42,639 nucleotides of DNA. Origin: Paracamarosporium sp. OC-R06-R3 (Eukaryota; Ascomycota; Dothideomycetes; Pleosporales; Didymosphaeriaceae). The translations under genes and the position numbers were made by a program. The notes below the pieces were generated by a model, which was not told the DNA's origin, did not search any database, and saw only the letters and a program-made list of their open reading frames with translations. The stretch covers positions 1 through 42,639 of the forward strand of contig JACVRA010000322.1 of assembly GCA_019828545.1 (NCBI GenBank), in the 5' to 3' direction. Position 1 is the first letter of the stretch; each line of letters starts with the position of its first letter. Below are positions 37,168-42,639 of this stretch, piece after piece.

Positions 37168-38608
37168 AAGTGTGCGAGCCTTCGGACTTTCATTTTGGTC
37201 GAAGGGATAGGAGCCTGCAGCGAAGAGAGGGGCACTAGAGCTATATGGAGGTGGTGCGATCGCATTGGGCTCGACAGGGTAATTGCCGGCCCGCAGGTAG
37301 TCCGAGGCGCACCTCCAGTGAAAAGATACTATGTAAACTACTCCATACTATTTACTCAAAGGCTAAGCACCCATTCAACATTATATGATTTGAATCACCC
37401 AAGGTCAGTATTTTCTTGATGTCCTCTCGAGTAACCACTTGTCATATTTCGCTGTTTCTAGCTGCGCAAGCATCGACTTGTTTCGTTCCAAGTTGCGGCG
37501 CTTGTATACTAGTCCGTAGACATATAGGAGAGAATATGAGTCCAACTTTCTATAAAAAATGAGCACGATACACGCATATCGTCAAGGAGCAGCTGGATTA
37601 AGACGAGATCTATTCTTATCGCATAGGCGTAGCTATACAACCTCTAGCTTTTCTATAACATTTTTCTGTATGCCTGTAGGCCTGCCTTATTATCTTTGCG
37701 TTCTACAATAAACTCTTTTAGATCTTAATTATCCTTGGCCTTTCTTTTAGCCTCCTTAGTTACTTTGGCCGAACAGTGTCTGGGGTGTCTTATATTTGTT
37801 TCCTCGAAGGAACTCTAGCAAAGCTCTATGCCAAGTTCTTGAAACGATCCAAGAAAAGCTTATACTTGGTAAAGCTACACCTAACTTTAGTCATCGTTGA
37901 CGTAGTACAACAAAATAGAAGCCGTTCAACCTATCTAAGCGTAATTAAGTCCAGGCTTAGTGACGTAGGTCAAAGGAGAAGTAAAGGCGGAAGAAAGTAG
38001 AAATTTGAAGCTTAAGATGCGCAATCTCGTACTGATTAGACTATTGTCAGGGACGTTCCTATCGATCTCCCAAAGGTGCCTTGTGGGGGATCCTCCGGAT
38101 CTTCCCCGAAATACCTTTAGGTTCTATACGGACCGTTCACATGATGTACACTCAAGGACTTGTCTCAATATATGCTTTTGCCCTGGTCTGAATTGCCTGC
38201 CACTTCGTACCTCACAATCACGCGTGTTCTACTGGGATTGGTGTATGAGAGCACAGCCCACTGCTTAGATAAGTGGCTATTAGGCAGCAGCCTTGGCATT
38301 CGTTGTATAGGAAATAGTCTACCTGCAACTTGTAGTAATCTGCCTTTTCTTCATGAACTATGTTGGCAACCATATGTCCCTTCAAAATTGGCGAATAATC
38401 TATGAGCTACGCTGTCCGTGCATCATCCACATATCAACAGTATCTTCAATATTCACTCAATCGGCCTTACCTGCAACCTTCCTACACACCCACATCAAAG
38501 CTGCGGCACTCGTGGACTTCAGGGTTCCTTACTTTAAGATCGTGACGTTCGAATTCAGATCATACATATATTGGGATTTAGCTGCCGCAAAACAAACTCC
38601 ATGCCGAA
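37168..38608. other. Gene-poor region with possible repeat relics
   Basis: No intact gene. At about 37730-37780 the minus strand reads AKVTKEAKRKAKDN then stop. This resembles the Lys/Ala/Glu-rich end of Fot/pogo transposases like the one at the right edge, so it may be a fragment of such an element. The rest is unresolved. Confidence 0.4.
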
Positions 38609-40585
38609 ATGGTGTGCCAAAATTGCCTTGGCTCCATCAAATGTGCTCTCGCAAGGCTGGCAAACTCGACTGGAAATCGAAGTCCAAGTCCTCCTCCAAT
38701 CGTGCTTCATGAGTCACAGTCTGACCTCTGTCAGTCGGTTGTGGAAGGATGTTGGATATGTAAGCAATTATGGATACCTTTATCAGATAGGCGAAGAAGC
38801 AGAACCCCTTCGATCTATCTGAAGGCATTCAGGTCCCGCGAAGCAATCTACCTATCGATTAAAGGGCCGCAACTTTATCCCCAAAATCCACTAGAATTTA
38901 GACTGATACCAGCAAATACGCCCACTCCAGATGCTTCTTTCCAGGAATGTACTACTATTCAGTTAGTATCAGAAATTGACAATCCTGAGTTACGGTATCA
39001 CTGGTTTCGCACATGCTCAGAGCATCATAAGAAGTGTCGGGAAGCGAGCCGCAGACTGAAACCATTTGCCCCCCATAGGCTTATTGAGATATTCGCGGAT
39101 ACTAAGAAGTCATTCACGTGGAGACTTGTTTGTGGTACAAATATTGTAAACGTTCAATATCTGACTCTAAGTCATTGTTGGGGCTCAGTCACGCACACAA
39201 GTCTGACAAGTGAAAATTACGCTACCTTCTCACAACACAACGAAATATCCGAACTACCAAAAACCTTTCGGGATGCGATTGAAATTACCTTTCAGCTAGG
39301 TTTCCGTTACATCTGGATTGATTCGCTTTGTATCAAATAAGATGATCTGGAAGATTGGCACGCCCAGGCTTCAGTGATGGGGAAGATATATAAAAATGCA
39401 TGTTGCAATATCGCTGCGACATGGGCAGCAAATGGGGATGAGGGCTGCTTTACGATGAAGGAGTCCAGGAGTGCCTCTGTGGACCTTGAACTCGGTCCGT
39501 CAGAAAGATACCACATGGTTCCCTTAATGCTCTACTATGACGATCTTTTAGAAGCCCCCCTCAATGCACGAGGATGGGTCGTCCAGGAGCGATATTTGGC
39601 AAGAAGGCAGCTGAACTTCGCTAAAAGCCAGGTATATTGGGAATGTCAGGAGCTCGTCGCTTCCGAACAGTTCCCTACGGGCATACCAGAATTTCTACGA
39701 GATTATTCTCTTCATCTCCAAGCAGCTCCACCTTCCGGGAAGCCCACTTTGGATGTCACTAGTGAATCAGATCGTCGGGCTGCGTTGATAGACTTGTATT
39801 CGAATTGTAAATTTACCAAGCTATCTGATAAGATGATCGCCCTCGCTGGCTTGGCAGGAGAGATGAGGAATGCAACAGGGGACACCTATCTTGTTGGGAT
39901 GTGGAAAAAAGACCTCATTAAACAGCTCTGCTGGAAAGTAGACTCTGATATACGAAGAGTACCAACCTACCTAGCACCTTCCTGGTCTTGGGCGAATGTC
40001 AACGGACCGATCACGTGCGATATGCGCTACTATATTGAAGCCGACGGATTTTCGTCTTGCGCTGAGGTTGCAGAAGTTTCCATTCAATCGGATCACGAAT
40101 CCGGGCTCTACAACTTTGTGGCATCTAGTTTGACCCTACGAGGGATCGCCATCTACGCTCGAGCTAAGCTAAGAGCTGAGGTAGCAGGGAAAATGAATGA
40201 AGAGGACTATTGGGAGCTTCGGACGGATCAAGATAGTAAGACAAAGGGCATACCAGTCAGCATCCAGTGGGACGAAAAGATGTCTGATCCCAAGAGGAAT
40301 CCGAGCCAATGGAAACGCATTCTTAAAAAACGAAGCTCGCCTTTCCTGTGTATGTTTGTGTCAATTGAGGACTTTTTTACCCAAGGGTTGTTATTAAGAG
40401 CGCTACCCCATGCAACAGAGAACATCGTATATGCTAGGATGGGTGTCTTTACCAACTTTGATGGATATTTTACGGATTTCCTTGACGACATTATTGACTC
40501 TGCATCTAGTTACACGATTGAACAAGATATCAATCTTGATGACCCTGGACTACAGGGCTTTATTCATCAAGTAAGGGTTATTTAA
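38609..40585 (+). pseudogene. Heterokaryon incompatibility (HET) domain gene with a premature stop
   Basis: One continuous frame of 658 codons is broken by TAA at 39338-39340 (codon 244). Upstream, CWICKQLW and HWFRTCSEHHKKC are the usual cysteine/histidine lead-in, then YLTLSHCWGS and RYIWIDSLCIK start the HET domain. Downstream the same frame resumes with DDLEDWHAQASVMGKIYKNACCNIAAT, then RGWVVQERYLARR and PSWSWANVNG, all expected family motifs. In HET proteins a glutamine usually follows the SLCI(I) segment, so the stop fits CAA changed to TAA. HET proteins trigger cell death on non-self fusion. Splicing from a GT just before the stop (GTATCA to CCCAG) would remove it but also conserved residues. 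It is therefore a pseudogene or a recently lost allele. The 403-codon downstream part is otherwise open. Confidence 0.82.
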
Positions 40586-40957
40586 GGCAGTTTAGGCAAA
40601 ATGGATAGGGTAATTAAGATATATCTTTTCTGTCAAGATGAAGCCATTGTTAATGAAAAGCTGTGAGTGGCATGAGCTGTTTCAGTTCGAGAAGTAGAGC
40701 GAGGAGCTCCGCAGACTGTTACCGTACGTATACGCTCCAGAACGTCCTTGAGTCACGTAATAGCCTCCTTGTTCGCAGACTGTCGTTCGTAGGACCCTTT
40801 ATGTGCATGAATTGACTCCCACTTCTTAAACGCGCATCATAGGCAGACCTTCTTTCATTCAATTTCTTCACCCTCTACGGAGTCTTCGGTATATGCAGAC
40901 TTTTTGATGATTCAGGTAACGTAACGTGTCCGTGCACGCAATGCGCATGTTCGCGCA
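40586..40957. other. Region before the transposase frame
   Basis: No gene. It may contain the left end of the transposon, but I could not define a terminal inverted repeat. The word CGCAATGCGCA occurs twice, at 40937-40947 and 40954-40964, spanning the transposase start. Confidence 0.4.
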
Positions 40958-42639
40958 ATGCGCACCCCAACACTTTTTAGCCAAACTTCTCAATCCTATA
41001 ACTCCACCACTATAGCTCTAATCGAGGATGCGCTTGCTGAAATCAAATCTTTACAGCCTAGAGAAGAGTTCTCGTATAAAAAAATAGCTAATAAGTATGG
41101 TGTATGGCGCTCTACCTTGACGCGGAGGCACCAGGCTGAAACTCGCTCACGCAAAGAGCAAGCAGCTATGCAGCAAAAGCTTAGCCTACAACAAGAGCAG
41201 GAGCTTGTACAGTATATAGAAGGGCTTACAGCACGTCACTTACCACCTACAAGAGAGATGATACGAAATTTCGCGTCAACAATAGCTAAGGAGCTAGTGA
41301 GCGAGAGCTGGGTTACGCGCTTTATCAACTGATATAGCATCCAGCTCATCTCTCGATGGGCAGCCGGCATGGACAGCAATCGCCACCAAGCCGACTCAGG
41401 GGATAAATACAGCCTGTATCTTGATCTCCTAGGTGATAAGATCAAGGAATACGATATCGAGCCTCGTCACACGTACAATATGGATGAAAAAGGCTTCCTT
41501 ATTGGTATCATTGGCCGATCAAAACGAGTGTTCAGCAGACGTATGTGGGAGAATAAAGAGGTTAAAGCATCTCTGCAAGATGGCTCTCGCGAATGGATTA
41601 CCCTCCTAGCATGCGTGTGCGCTAATGGATCTGCTTTGCCGCCAAGCCTCGTCTATCAGTCTACTAACAAGGACATCCAGTCAAGCTGGGTTGAGGATAT
41701 CAAGGCAGGAAAGCATAGCGTACACGTCTCCTCTTCACCCTCAGGCTGGACAAACAACGATATCGGCCTTGGCTGGCTTGAGCAGGTGTTTAATCGCTAC
41801 ACCAAGGCGAAGGCTCGACGATCTTACTGACTACTTATCCTAGATGGCCATGGATCTCATGTTACTATGGATTTTATCGAGTACTGCGATAGGAATAGGA
41901 TCCTTCTAGCCATACTTCCCCCTCACTCGACGCATACGCTTCAGCCGCTTGATGTAGTGCTCTTCAAGCCTCTCTCATCAGCCTACTCAGCCGAGCTCAC
42001 GGCCTACCTCCAAAAGAGCCAAGGCCTAGTTCCTATCAAGAAAGGCGACTTCTTCCCTCTCTTCTGGAAGGCCTGGACAAGCTCCTTCCAGGAGGAGACA
42101 ATTCTCAAGTCTTTTAAGGCTACTAGTATATCACCTTTTAACCTAAAGGTTATACTCAAAAGATTTGCCAAAACCACCTAAGATAAGCAGGAATCACGAG
42201 AGAGCTCTACATCAGTACTCAGTGGATCTAACTGGCGTAAACTAGATCGCCTCGTGCGAGCTGCAGTAGAGAACTAGGGCAGTAAGGACGCGCAGAAGCT
42301 TAGCCGCTCACTTCACCACATCTCAATTCAAAATGAGCTACTTCGCCACGAGATTAACGGGCTTAAGGAGGCACTACTAGTTAAGAAGAAGCATAAGAAG
42401 AAGGGTAAGCGTCTTAACCTTTAGTAGCGTCAAGAGTACTATAGGGGAGCAGTCCTCTAGTCACCAAGGAAGGTTAGGGAGGCTCGTATACGCCAGTCCG
42501 TGAAGGAACAAGAGGAGAAGGAGCAGAAGCTTCAAAAAGCTGAGACAGCTAAGCTGAGGAAGGCGGCTAAGCTATACAAGGAGAAAATGGCAGAGGAGAA
42601 GCGTGTAGCGCGGGAGGAGGCCAAGAAGGAGAAGGAGAA
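40958..42639 (+). mobile_element. Fot1/pogo-type DNA transposon, transposase degraded
   Basis: A single frame runs from ATG 40958 to the window edge with seven in-frame stops (41330, 41828, 42179, 42275, 42422, 42425, 42458). Visible in order are a Psq-type helix-turn-helix (FSYKKIANKYGVWRSTLTRRH), a CENP-B-type helix-turn-helix (LSLQQEQELVQYIEG...REMIRNFA), the DDE catalytic core with NMDEKGF (first Asp), LLILDGHGSH (second Asp) and THTLQPLDVVLFKPL (third Asp), and a Lys/Glu-rich C-terminal tail. This is the layout of fungal Tc1/mariner-superfamily Fot1/pogo elements. Most stops could come from Arg CGA or Gln CAA/CAG by C-to-T change, or Trp TGG by G-to-A, as in repeat-induced point mutation. 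The catalytic aspartates remain. The element continues beyond the window and its left terminus was not found. Confidence 0.88.

Noticed and set aside
39329..39371. Intron GTATCA...CCCAG that would remove the HET stop
   Set aside because: It would delete conserved residues of the HET core, and the flanking protein matches the family without it. A nonsense mutation is simpler.

Overview
The window is nuclear DNA of a filamentous ascomycete, most likely a Dothideomycete of the Pleosporales type. This rests on the many 46-141 bp GT-AG introns (often with CTAAT/CTAAC branch sites), on typical fungal families (UstYa/DUF3328, HET, PTH11-like rhodopsin domain, Fot/pogo transposase), and on my recollection of similar proteins. 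No species can be named from the sequence. All exon structures were read by eye from splice signals, reading frame and family motifs.

Left part (1-12.5 kb), conserved genes: a ubiquitin E2 variant without the active cysteine, a vWA-type protein, a PRISE-type short-chain reductase, a small four-helix membrane protein, the tRNA m5C methyltransferase NCL1/TRM4, and ribosomal protein L7 (uL30). NCL1 and RPL7 diverge from a common 260 bp promoter.

Middle part (about 14.9-37.2 kb), accessory metabolism with large gene-poor gaps. First comes a terpenoid-like set: a rhodopsin-domain membrane protein divergent from a BAHD-like acyltransferase, a class I sesquiterpene cyclase, and a cytochrome P450. 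Next is a UstYa-type set: four UstYa-like oxidases, each with two HxxHC motifs (two canonical, two from a Cys-containing variant group), around a 69-residue secreted peptide gene that resembles a single-core RiPP precursor. A kinesin motor gene sits between the third and fourth oxidases, and a bZIP regulator follows the fourth. UstYa proteins are known to oxidise and cyclise ribosomal peptides (ustiloxin, phomopsin, asperipin) and some other cyclic peptides. The neighbourhood is therefore a candidate undescribed dikaritin-like RiPP cluster beside, or merged with, a terpene cluster.

Right part (37.2 kb to the end), decaying DNA: a HET-domain gene broken by one CAA-to-TAA type stop, and a Fot1/pogo transposase with seven in-frame stops that runs off the window. 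Most of these stops fit C-to-T or G-to-A change, as expected of repeat-induced point mutation.
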